Source of the DNA: a bacterium
Lineage (GTDB): Bacteria; JAMOTN01
DNA: 52,992 bases
Direction: 5' to 3'
Assembly: GCA_027062325.1 (NCBI GenBank)
Contig: JAMOTN010000081.1
Span: 1 to 52,992 of the forward strand
In this document: positions 1 through 8,472 of the stretch, one piece after another
Layout: each line of letters opens with the position of its first letter
Position numbering within the stretch: position 1 is the stretch's first letter
Notes under the pieces: generated by a model
What the model saw: only the letters and a program-made list of their open reading frames with translations
What the model was told of the DNA's origin: nothing
Databases searched by the model: none
Position numbers and translations under genes: made by a program

Positions 1-1
1 T

Positions 2-862
2 CTTAAGCCAACTTATGGAACGGTTTCTAGATTTGGTTTAGTGGCATTTGCTTCTTCACTTGATCAGATTGCTCCTTTTGGAGATAGTGTTGATGTTACG
101 TATGAGGTGTTTGAGGCTATGAAAGGGGAAGATGAATTTGATGCTACTGCTGGTGCTTATGTTGGCGAAGTAAAAGAATTTGATGCGTCTTCTGCACGCG
201 TTGCAGTGCTTGGTGATTTTCTTGAGGAGGGAGTAGAGGATGCTATAAGAGAGAAGTTAGAAGAGGTTGCAGAGTTTTTTAAAGCAGATGTTATCAAATT
301 GGAAGAGTTGAAGTATACACCGGCTGCCTACTATATAATATCTCCGGCAGAAGCTTCTTCTAACTTGGCGCGCTACGATGGAATAAGATACGGAGAGAGA
401 AAAGAGGGAGAAACTGTTCACGAAATTATAAGAAACACCAGAGTAGAGGGATTTGGGGAAGAGGTAAAAAGGAGAATATTGATAGGAACGTTTGTTTTGA
501 GCTATGGTTATGAAGATAAGTTTTACAAAAAAGCGGTGGCATTCAGAAGACACCTTGTGAAAAGATTTGCGGAGATTTTTGAAAAGTACGATGTTATATT
601 AGCTCCAAGTGCGGTAGAGTTTCCCTTTGAGCCGGGACGTTACGAAGAAGATCCAGTGAAGGTTTACAAAGCTGATATTGCTACAATATTTGTGAATTTG
701 GCAGGGTTGCATGCATGGAGTGTTCCTGTAAAGACAGATAAATCTCGTTTTCCTGTTGGGATTCAATTAATCGGAAGATGGAATGAGGAGAGGTTTACTC
801 GGGATGTGGCGAATGTGGTTGAAGAGAATTTCGGTTATCGCGTTGGCGTTTTTAACGATTAG
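2..862 (+). CDS. gatA: Asp-tRNA(Asn)/Glu-tRNA(Gln) amidotransferase subunit A, 3' part (5' end outside window)
   Basis: Frame 2 is open from base 2 (LKPTYGTVSRFGLVAFASSLDQIAPFG...), with amidase signature-family text and SNLARYDGIRYG typical of GatA; the listed ORF start at 41 is internal. Confidence 0.93.
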   Translation, partial: LKPTYGTVSRFGLVAFASSLDQIAPFGDSVDVTYEVFEAMKGEDEFDATAGAYVGEVKEFDASSARVAVLGDFLEEGVEDAIREKLEEVAEFFKADVIKLEELKYTPAAYYIISPAEASSNLARYDGIRYGERKEGETVHEIIRNTRVEGFGEEVKRRILIGTFVLSYGYEDKFYKKAVAFRRHLVKRFAEIFEKYDVILAPSAVEFPFEPGRYEEDPVKVYKADIATIFVNLAGLHAWSVPVKTDKSRFPVGIQLIGRWNEERFTRDVANVVEENFGYRVGVFND

Positions 863-1397
863 TGCTCTTGATTGGTTTGTAATGAGAGGGTTGATATGGC
901 CCTTTAAAGTATTTTCTATTTGGGAGATATTTCCTGCCAAAACCATACTTTTTGAAGAGCCTGTTAAAGGAGAGTTATTTTGGTTTCCGGGTTATCTCAA
1001 ATTGACAACTCCCATTTTGAGATTTAAGGGAAGTTGGAGTGAGAGAAAAAAGCACTTTATTGTGGAATATTACGGCATTTTTAATGGAACTGGAGAGGTT
1101 AGGTTTAACACTGATAGAATTGTAATATTGGATGGAAATGGTCAGGTAAAAGTGAATGTTAAAAAGTTGAATAAGATGCTTATAGGGCAGGGAGCAGCCC
1201 TAAAAGGAAATGTTGATGTAAAAGAAGCTCTGCAAAGTATGATGAAAAAGATTGAAGGGATAACGGTTGGAATGGATTGGTACTTTATGCGTCTTAAGGA
1301 GGGACGTTATGTTCTTGATGTATCCATAGGTAACAATGCTTATTCTGTGAGGATGTCGATTTATGGCTCAAATGAGATTGTGTTTAAAGGGTATTGA
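804..1397 (+). CDS. Hypothetical exported or membrane-anchored protein (possibly GspN-like)
   Basis: ORF 783-1397; the likely start at 804/813/819 gives the signal/anchor MWLKRISVIALAFLTISAL; start overlaps the gatA 3' end. Confidence 0.6.
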   Translation: MWRMWLKRISVIALAFLTISALDWFVMRGLIWPFKVFSIWEIFPAKTILFEEPVKGELFWFPGYLKLTTPILRFKGSWSERKKHFIVEYYGIFNGTGEVRFNTDRIVILDGNGQVKVNVKKLNKMLIGQGAALKGNVDVKEALQSMMKKIEGITVGMDWYFMRLKEGRYVLDVSIGNNAYSVRMSIYGSNEIVFKGY

Positions 1398-1836
1398 TGC
1401 CTTGGTTTTGGTTGTACTGCTGTTTACATTTTTAATTTTGTTAGGATGCGGCTTTGAAAAGAAGAAAGTTTCTGGTGATTTATCTTCTGAGAACAAGGTT
1501 GAGTCTTGTGAACAAAGATCTACAAGTTTAGAATTTAGTTCTCCTATATCTGATTATTACATATTTAGAAGATGGCTTTCTGCGAATTCTGGATTTAGTA
1601 GTGATGATCTGGCAGTTTTGGAAAGGAGTTTCAAAGAAGTATTATTGGGTAGAAAAATGTATAAGGATTGGAAAAGAGAGTATTTGTGGTTAGTTAAACA
1701 GAATGAGAATGTGTTTATGGAGAGTGTACTTAAGAGTGAGTGGTTGAGGGAGAAGTTAAAAGAGTGGGTTAAAATTAAGAGTAAAGGTAGCATATTGAGG
1801 TTGAATCATGCAACTTATGAAGGTGATATAGAGTGA
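1363..1836 (+). CDS. Hypothetical lipoprotein
   Basis: N-terminus MAQMRLCLKGIDALVLVVLLFTFLILLGC contains a lipobox (LLGC); overlaps flanking genes by a few bases to ~35 nt. Confidence 0.6.
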   Translation: MAQMRLCLKGIDALVLVVLLFTFLILLGCGFEKKKVSGDLSSENKVESCEQRSTSLEFSSPISDYYIFRRWLSANSGFSSDDLAVLERSFKEVLLGRKMYKDWKREYLWLVKQNENVFMESVLKSEWLREKLKEWVKIKSKGSILRLNHATYEGDIE

Positions 1837-4433
1837 GAAACTTTATAAGGCTTAAAAGATCTGGTTTTATTCTGGGAGTTGTTCTTTCTGTAATTGCTAT
1901 TTTGATGACGTTGGGATTGTTGGTGACTTCTGTTGTTAGAAATGAAGTGTTTATGGTTTCGAAGGAGCAAGCGGACGAAGTTTTAATTAGTGCTTGTGAG
2001 GGAATACTAGCTGAGGTTATGTCTCAGGTTAGATTAGAAGCGAATTCGGCCTCAGGTGGTTCGATTTTTAATGCACTTAGAATGGGAGCAGGAGCTGGGG
2101 ATGTTGAAATACCTATTAAATTAAAGTACAGCAAAGATTTTGAAAGTTATTATCCCGGATTAAAGATAGAAAAAGTGAATGTGATTTTTGGAGGTAAGAA
2201 AAAGTTTGAAAAGCTTTTGACTGGTAAGAAGCGAAAGCCGGATCTTGTTGGATACGATAGAGCATGTTATGGGTGGATAAGAGTTGAAATTGTAGTGAGT
2301 TATAGGGGAAGAACAAAGAAATTGATAGCTATGTATGATGTGAAGGTTACACCATCTATACCTCCTGTTGCTAACTCTGTATTTTGTTTGTTGGATGCGG
2401 TGCATAGTAAATTCAACGTTTGGAAGGTTGAGGGGGGCTTCATAGAGAATCAATTCAAAGTTATGGAACGATTTAAGCCTGACATGAAGATGAAAAACTT
2501 CCGGCCACTTGTTTGGTTGGATTATGATTGGAGAGATGCTTTAGCAATAGACATAGATAAATTTTCAAAGGATCCGCTTTACTGGTATAAGTATGGTAGA
2601 AAACCAATTGTCATAAACGTTGCAGAGGATGAGTTTCCGTTCTTCTTTCTTGAAAAAGCTTCTATCTTCTATAAAAAAGTTTCGAGAAAGTTTCATTACC
2701 CCTCAATAACCAAGGTTGCTCTTTATGGAAATTTGAATAACTACTACAAACAGCTTCAGGCTCTGTTTGAGAAAAATAGTCCCTCCAAATCAAAGATGTT
2801 AAGTTGGGCCAGTGATGAGGTGCCATACGTCTTTAGTAAAATTGTATTTTCAGATGCTCAGCTTTTCAAACGCCCTGTTAAGATAGATGACGATTACGTA
2901 TTGCCGGGTTATGTTGATTATTTTGCTTCCTTAAAGAGATATGTTGCCTCTAAACTAAGAGGGAGGCATACTTGGAAAGAAGATCCGCTGTACTTTGACA
3001 GAGCTGGTTTTGTGGCATGGGGTTATGATGAGAGGTTTAATTATGGTGGAGCGGAAAACTATTTTGGAATGAGTGGTTGGGAAGGTAAAGGGGAGAAGTA
3101 TTTTCAAAAGTGTGTGGTTTTGGATAAGGGAAGGTTGAGAATGCAATTTGACTATAATTCCCTGAGCAGTTCTGCGTCTGTTCCCACAGTCTATACAACA
3201 GGATTTTTGGTAAATGTTGGTGGAGTAATTTCGGATGATTATACCGGCCCTGTGGTTTTTCCATTTACACCTAAAAGATGCATATTTCCCAATCAGTTTT
3301 ATCGTGAAGAGAAGGCTAAAAAAAATTTGGTTTCTAAGTTTTTAGGATTTTTTAAAGGTATTTTTAACAAGAAAGAAGTAAGTAAGTTTACACCTATATA
3401 TGGAAGTAGAAAACCAGTTAATTTGTCGAGTTTTAAGGTTGGGTACGATTTGCCACGCGGAGCAAGTGGGATGTGCCCGAATGTTAAAGGAACAAAAGAT
3501 GAGGTGGTGCCAGCTCCAAAGTGCTTTGTTTCTCATAGTGGGGATTACAAAAGTTACTTTCAAAGTAAGCCGATATTGATGCCACTTTCACTCATAGGAC
3601 TTTTAGAAGGGGCTGATAAAAATTCAGGTTTTGTGACTCCTCTTTTAGAGGATATGTTAACAGAGGAGATGGCTTCGCACGTTTTTGCGGGGCCACGTCA
3701 ATTCTTGGAGTATTTAAAAATGAAGGGATACCTTATAAATGCTGGAAATTATCATGTACTTAATCTTGCAGGAATATGGTACATAATGGGATGTCCTGAT
3801 GATATGGCTTCTCCTAGTGAAGCTAACACTATAAAGTTACCTTCTGATCTGGTATATCGTGGTAGGGGAATGATTATAAGTACAGCAGGGAGTCCAATAA
3901 AGATTGATGGTCTTTACAAAGGAGCGCCGTATGCAGGAGCAGCTCCTGTAAGATCTGTTATAACGGTGGGGATTCCGAATACTAAAATTGCAGAGCTTTT
4001 AGCAGGGCCGATGGTACCTGAAGAGTTTAGACCTTCTCCTTCCATAACTGTTACCCAGAAGCCAGTATTTGCTTCTCTTGTTGCCACACTTCCTGAGTGG
4101 GCAGGAGAGGGAAGGCGCGGTGGAAATTTGAAATTTGATCCAGCTGGTCAAATAGATGATTTTAAAAGTTACTTTTCAAGCATCAATGGGTTGGACGATG
4201 AGGTTGTATCATTGTTTAAGGATATGCGAGATTTATCAAGAGGAGTTAATATATGGGGAAATGCTGTTTTGGGATGTATAAATTTGGAAGCGTTGAGTCG
4301 AGGTGGTTATTTGAATTACGATCCCAACCTTATTCCCTCAAGTGGAGGCGCAAGTTCTGTTTATTCTTATTACGTATCCGTATCTTATAAACCGTTTTAC
4401 TGGAAGATATACGCTGAGATTAGGAATAATTAG
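1833..4433 (+). CDS. Large (866 aa) protein with type IV pilin/PilX/GspK-like N-terminal hydrophobic helix
   Basis: KRSGFILGVVLSVIAILMTLGLLVTSVV resembles a class III (pilin-like) leader followed by a TM helix; overlaps the lipoprotein stop by 4 nt. Confidence 0.65.
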   Translation: MRNFIRLKRSGFILGVVLSVIAILMTLGLLVTSVVRNEVFMVSKEQADEVLISACEGILAEVMSQVRLEANSASGGSIFNALRMGAGAGDVEIPIKLKYSKDFESYYPGLKIEKVNVIFGGKKKFEKLLTGKKRKPDLVGYDRACYGWIRVEIVVSYRGRTKKLIAMYDVKVTPSIPPVANSVFCLLDAVHSKFNVWKVEGGFIENQFKVMERFKPDMKMKNFRPLVWLDYDWRDALAIDIDKFSKDPLYWYKYGRKPIVINVAEDEFPFFFLEKASIFYKKVSRKFHYPSITKVALYGNLNNYYKQLQALFEKNSPSKSKMLSWASDEVPYVFSKIVFSDAQLFKRPVKIDDDYVLPGYVDYFASLKRYVASKLRGRHTWKEDPLYFDRAGFVAWGYDERFNYGGAENYFGMSGWEGKGEKYFQKCVVLDKGRLRMQFDYNSLSSSASVPTVYTTGFLVNVGGVISDDYTGPVVFPFTPKRCIFPNQFYREEKAKKNLVSKFLGFFKGIFNKKEVSKFTPIYGSRKPVNLSSFKVGYDLPRGASGMCPNVKGTKDEVVPAPKCFVSHSGDYKSYFQSKPILMPLSLIGLLEGADKNSGFVTPLLEDMLTEEMASHVFAGPRQFLEYLKMKGYLINAGNYHVLNLAGIWYIMGCPDDMASPSEANTIKLPSDLVYRGRGMIISTAGSPIKIDGLYKGAPYAGAAPVRSVITVGIPNTKIAELLAGPMVPEEFRPSPSITVTQKPVFASLVATLPEWAGEGRRGGNLKFDPAGQIDDFKSYFSSINGLDDEVVSLFKDMRDLSRGVNIWGNAVLGCINLEALSRGGYLNYDPNLIPSSGGASSVYSYYVSVSYKPFYWKIYAEIRNN

Positions 4434-4545
4434 TTTAATTGCTGATGACAATGTAGAGCATTTATTTTGAAGATAGTGTGGGTTGAACTGAGAGGGTGTA
4501 CGTTGTTTTATTTGGAATTTTTGGGAGGCATTTGAAGGTGATAAT

Positions 4546-4836
4546 ATGGCGGCCTTTGTTAATGCTGTGGTTGTGTTTCTAAGAAGAGACTTTACAAATC
4601 TTAAAGAAAAAAGAATGATAACACGACGGGTTGAGGATAGGTTTAAAAGGGATAATTGGCGTTCGGTTCTTCAAGTGAATAGGAATGATCCTAAAGTTAT
4701 CGAGTTTGCTGTGGCAGTTGTGGGGTTTTCCCCGTTAGATGCCAAGCAGCGTTTTGAAAAAACTCTTACTGTACTAGAAGAGATTATCGATGCTGATGTT
4801 TATGCGTTGGATGTTGAGGAAGTGGCTCTTTCTTAG
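4546..4836 (+). CDS. ylxP: DUF503 / YlxP-like protein
   Basis: 96 aa, NAVVVFLRRDFTNLKEKRMITRRVEDRFKRD...; immediately upstream of rbfA as is common. Confidence 0.85.
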   Translation: MAAFVNAVVVFLRRDFTNLKEKRMITRRVEDRFKRDNWRSVLQVNRNDPKVIEFAVAVVGFSPLDAKQRFEKTLTVLEEIIDADVYALDVEEVALS

Positions 4837-4912
4837 GTGGAATATGGTAAAATAAAAGGCTGGCTTAAAAGCAAATTTGGGTTTAGCAGTAAATTCTTAC
4901 TACAAATAATGA

Positions 4913-5374
4913 GTGGTGATGACTATGGAAAGTAGAAGGTTGCATAAACTTGAAAAGGAGCTGCAGCGAACAGTTGCTAAGATAATAGCTTCTCTGAAAG
5001 ATCCGCGAGTCCAGTTTGTTAGTGTTGTTGATGTGAAGCTTTCAAAGGATATGCGATACTTAGATGTATATGTTTCTGTTCTGGATTCTTCTAAAAAGGA
5101 AGAATTGAAAGCTGTTCTAAAGAAGGCACAGGGATTTATAAGGCGTCAAATTCCAAATTACATGCGTTTGAGGATAGTACCTCAAGTTAGAGTAAAGTTG
5201 GATGAATCGATAGAGCGTGGAAGTAGAGTTCTTCAGATAATTAAGAAGTTGAGACGTGAGAGGGGAGAAGATGATGATTTGAGCCATGACGTTGGTGATG
5301 GAGCCGAAATTCCAGAATTGGTTGGTGAATTGGTGAAAGAAGACTCCAAAAGTGATTCAGAGCAAGTGGATTAA
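4913..5374 (+). CDS. rbfA: 30S ribosome-binding factor RbfA
   Basis: RLHKLEKELQRTVAKIIASLKDPRVQFVSVVDVKLSKDMRYLDVYVSV matches the RbfA pattern. Confidence 0.93.
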   Translation: MVMTMESRRLHKLEKELQRTVAKIIASLKDPRVQFVSVVDVKLSKDMRYLDVYVSVLDSSKKEELKAVLKKAQGFIRRQIPNYMRLRIVPQVRVKLDESIERGSRVLQIIKKLRRERGEDDDLSHDVGDGAEIPELVGELVKEDSKSDSEQVD

Positions 5375-5382
5375 AGGAAATT

Positions 5383-6480
5383 ATGTTGGCTGGAGGCTTG
5401 ATGGATATGGTTGAGTTTGGGGTTGAAAAATTACTCAAGGATGAGAGCTTTGTTAAATTAGAAAGGATAAGAGAAAAGGGCAAAGAGATAAGAAAGGCCT
5501 TGAGTGGGAAAAGAGTTTTTATAGCCTCTCATACTAATCCGGATGGAGATGCCATAGGTTCTGCTGCTGGTTTCTATTCGTTGTTAAGTGCAGCCAAAGA
5601 GCAGGGAAAGTTGGATTTAGAGATTGAATTTTGGGTACCTGGGTTTAATGGCGGGGTTTTATTCGGGAAAATGGAAGAGTTGGGACTTGAAATGACTAAA
5701 AATCCTTTTGAAGCTTTAAGGTGGGCTGAAGTTGTAGTTGTTTTAGATACCCCTGTTCCTAAGCTTGCTTTCTATCAATCTAGGGAATTTGAGGGTTTGG
5801 ATATTGAAAAAGTTTTGAGTGATAAATTCCTCATAGTTATAGACCACCATATTGATGGAAATTTAGAGGGAAATATAACTCTGCGTGAGCTATTTTCTTC
5901 AACTTGTGAAATAGTAACATGGCTTCATCTGTTAGCTTTTGATGATGTAGCTTTGACAGAGAGAGAAAGCTTTTTCTTGCAAGTAGGGAGTTTTACTGAT
6001 ACAGGGAGTTTTCAGTTTGATTACGTAGAAGAGACGGCTTTTGTTGCCATGGCTTTTCTCACAAAAATTTTGAAGCCCAGCAGTGTTGCTAGGTGCGTTT
6101 TTTGGTCGGATAGAGATGAGAAGTTTGAGTTAAAGAAGTCTTACTATGGGAAGGTAGATTTTACTGCGGATGGCAAGTTAGCTATATTGATAGCCGATGA
6201 GACTATGGTTGAACTTATGAACAATTTGGAGAAGGTAGAGGTTGAAGATATTGTAAATGAAGCTTTGAGATTAAAGGATGTAGAGGCAGTTTTATTTGCT
6301 TATCCTGTTGAGAATGGGAAGTTTAAAGTGAGTTTAAGAGCAAAGACCGCGCGTGTTAACGAAGTTGCTCGTGAGTTTGGTGGCGGTGGGCATGTAAGAG
6401 CTGCAGGTTGCGTACTAGATGAGGAGTTGCTGCCACAGCTTATAGAAAAAATGCAAGCTCTTGTTGAGAAAGAGGTCTGA
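5383..6480 (+). CDS. nrnA: DHH/DHHA1 phosphoesterase (oligoribonuclease/pAp phosphatase NrnA-like)
   Basis: IASHTNPDGDAIGSAAG, VIDHHIDG, FGGGGHVRAAGC motifs. Confidence 0.9.
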   Translation: MLAGGLMDMVEFGVEKLLKDESFVKLERIREKGKEIRKALSGKRVFIASHTNPDGDAIGSAAGFYSLLSAAKEQGKLDLEIEFWVPGFNGGVLFGKMEELGLEMTKNPFEALRWAEVVVVLDTPVPKLAFYQSREFEGLDIEKVLSDKFLIVIDHHIDGNLEGNITLRELFSSTCEIVTWLHLLAFDDVALTERESFFLQVGSFTDTGSFQFDYVEETAFVAMAFLTKILKPSSVARCVFWSDRDEKFELKKSYYGKVDFTADGKLAILIADETMVELMNNLEKVEVEDIVNEALRLKDVEAVLFAYPVENGKFKVSLRAKTARVNEVAREFGGGGHVRAAGCVLDEELLPQLIEKMQALVEKEV

Positions 6481-7420
6481 CGTCTTTTAATAGTTTTTGA
6501 GCAACTGTTTTGTCGCTTTCTAAGAATCTTTTTAGTTCTTTTAAGGAAGTAAATTGCTTTGAGGGACGTATGAATTTATGGAAAAGAACAGTGATATTTT
6601 TGCCATATATGTCGCGATTAAAGTTTAGTATGTGCGTTTCAAGTGTTGAATTTTCGGTATATGGGTAGGAATCTCCTATAAATGTTAGTGAGTTAAAAGG
6701 TTCTCCCTCAATTAATGTGGATGTTAGGTACACACCTTCTTTTGGCAAGAAACGGAAAGCTTCCAAAGTTCCATTTGCGGTTGCAAAGCCCATTTTTCTA
6801 CCTATACCTTTTCCTTTTATCACTTTATAGCTGATGGAATAGGGGCGACCAAGTAATTCTCTAACTTCATCTAATTTGTTTGAAGAAATAAGTTTTTTTA
6901 TGAAAGAAGTAGATATCAACGATGAGGAGTCTCCTTTTAAATTGGGGAAGTCAGATAGTGCTAGTGGTGGGACTTGGATTATGGAGATGTTCTTAATGTT
7001 TGCCCAGACTTGTATGGGAAAGGAGATATGTTTATGCTTGAAAGTGCGGGGGGTTTTTCTTTTTCCAAAGTTAGAGTCGTAGCCGACGACTATTATTGAA
7101 AAGTTGCATATTCTGTGCAATTTTTCTAAGAATAGATCTACTGTTAAATTTTTAATCTTTGGAAATTCGAATACTAGGAGTTTGGGTTTGTTAATGTTAA
7201 GGCGTTTTGAAAGTAGTTTTGTGAAATTCTCCAAGAATTTAATTCTTTCGTTTAGAGTGAATATAAAGTGTTCACCGCTGAGGTATGATTTTGGTGGAAT
7301 GTCAAATGTTATTACACATGAATTTTGAAATCTTGAAAGCATCTTTATTAATTCTTGATGAGCAATATGAAGAGAATCAAATGATCCCACAGTTATTGCG
7401 CAGTTTTTATTGTTTAACAT
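6440..7420 (-). CDS. ribF: Bifunctional riboflavin kinase/FAD synthetase
   Basis: ITVGSFDSLHIAHQELI nucleotidyltransferase motif and GKGIGRKMGFATAN flavokinase motif. Confidence 0.92.
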   Translation of the reverse strand: MLNNKNCAITVGSFDSLHIAHQELIKMLSRFQNSCVITFDIPPKSYLSGEHFIFTLNERIKFLENFTKLLSKRLNINKPKLLVFEFPKIKNLTVDLFLEKLHRICNFSIIVVGYDSNFGKRKTPRTFKHKHISFPIQVWANIKNISIIQVPPLALSDFPNLKGDSSSLISTSFIKKLISSNKLDEVRELLGRPYSISYKVIKGKGIGRKMGFATANGTLEAFRFLPKEGVYLTSTLIEGEPFNSLTFIGDSYPYTENSTLETHILNFNRDIYGKNITVLFHKFIRPSKQFTSLKELKRFLESDKTVAQKLLKDVRPLSQQELAFFL

Positions 7421-7433
7421 CGAAAACCTCCCT

Positions 7434-8333
7434 CTATCTTTTTAAAAACACCTTTTCAGGTTTGATTACGCCTTTGAAGGCATCCACAATAGCCACAAAT
7501 TCTCCGTCAGGGGAAATTAGCTTAACTTTTCCATTTAATTCAAGTTTTGTTTGGACGACTTGTCCATTAGCAATTTTGGATACAACTTCCCATGAAGCTT
7601 TGAAAGTTGGAAGGAAGTAGAGTGCTTTGTTCATATTGAGTAAAAAGCTTTCTTCTTTGAAAACAGCCTTTTTGATGTCTTCGAGAGTTAATGCTTTGTT
7701 CAAGGAAAAATCACCAACCGCTACTCTTACCAGCTTTTTCACGGTAGAAGGAATTCCAAGAGTTTCTCCTATATCAACTGCAATTTGGCGAGCGTAGACT
7801 CCTTTCCCCGTTATTAGCTCAATTACTGCAATATTATCTTCTAGGCTTCTTAGAGTTATAGATTTGACGAAAACTTTTCTTGGGGATCTTACAACTTCTA
7901 CACCTTTTCTAGCTAATTTGTATAACCTTTTTCCTTTATGTTTTACAGCCGAAAACATAGGTGGAATTTGCTCTATCCATCCTTGAAATTTTGAAAGAAC
8001 GGAGTTAATTTTATCCTCTGACAACTCGAACTCTTTTTTCTCTTCAATTACTTCTCCTTCTAAATCTCCCGTGTTTGTTTTGATTCCAAATAAAACATGC
8101 ATTATGTAGAATTTTTCAAGATTTTGAAAGTACTCTGCTAGTCTGGTGGCTTTACCAACTAAAGTGACTAGAATGCCTTCTGCAGCTGGATCAAGTGTTC
8201 CTGCGTGTCCTACTTTTTTAAAACCGGTAATGTTTTTAAATTCATTTAGAAATTTTGCAGAAGATATGCCTGGAGGTTTGATTAGTGCCACAACCCCTGA
8301 AGGGTGTTCAAGGCTATCCATAGTGGGGTTCAC
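7434..8333 (-). CDS. truB: tRNA pseudouridine(55) synthase
   Basis: GVVALIKPPGISSAKFLN...KVGHAGTLDPAAEGILVTLVGKATRL; exact start uncertain (GTG 8333 or ATG 8321). Confidence 0.94.
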   Translation of the reverse strand: MNPTMDSLEHPSGVVALIKPPGISSAKFLNEFKNITGFKKVGHAGTLDPAAEGILVTLVGKATRLAEYFQNLEKFYIMHVLFGIKTNTGDLEGEVIEEKKEFELSEDKINSVLSKFQGWIEQIPPMFSAVKHKGKRLYKLARKGVEVVRSPRKVFVKSITLRSLEDNIAVIELITGKGVYARQIAVDIGETLGIPSTVKKLVRVAVGDFSLNKALTLEDIKKAVFKEESFLLNMNKALYFLPTFKASWEVVSKIANGQVVQTKLELNGKVKLISPDGEFVAIVDAFKGVIKPEKVFLKR

Positions 8334-8383
8334 ACTCCTTCCTAATTTAGGCTTTGAGGAATAAACAGATAAAATAATGCTTT

Positions 8384-8392
8384 TGATATAAT
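8384..8392 (+). promoter_or_regulatory. Putative extended -10 promoter
   Basis: TGATATAAT (TGn-TATAAT) 80 nt upstream of the ATG at 8473; no convincing -35. Confidence 0.4.
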
Positions 8393-8472
8393 CTTACAAC
8401 AAAGGAATAAGGAAGGTAAATTGGCAAATATGAGAAGTGAAAATATGTATTTTGGTAGGAGGTGCTAACTAC

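Noticed and set aside
4434-4545. Possible 22-codon ORF or RNA in the gap before ylxP
   Set aside because: No good SD, hairpin or terminator; coding potential cannot be judged from so short a frame.
6876-7620. Several plus-strand ORFs over ribF/truB
   Set aside because: Antisense to well-supported genes; no recognisable protein features.
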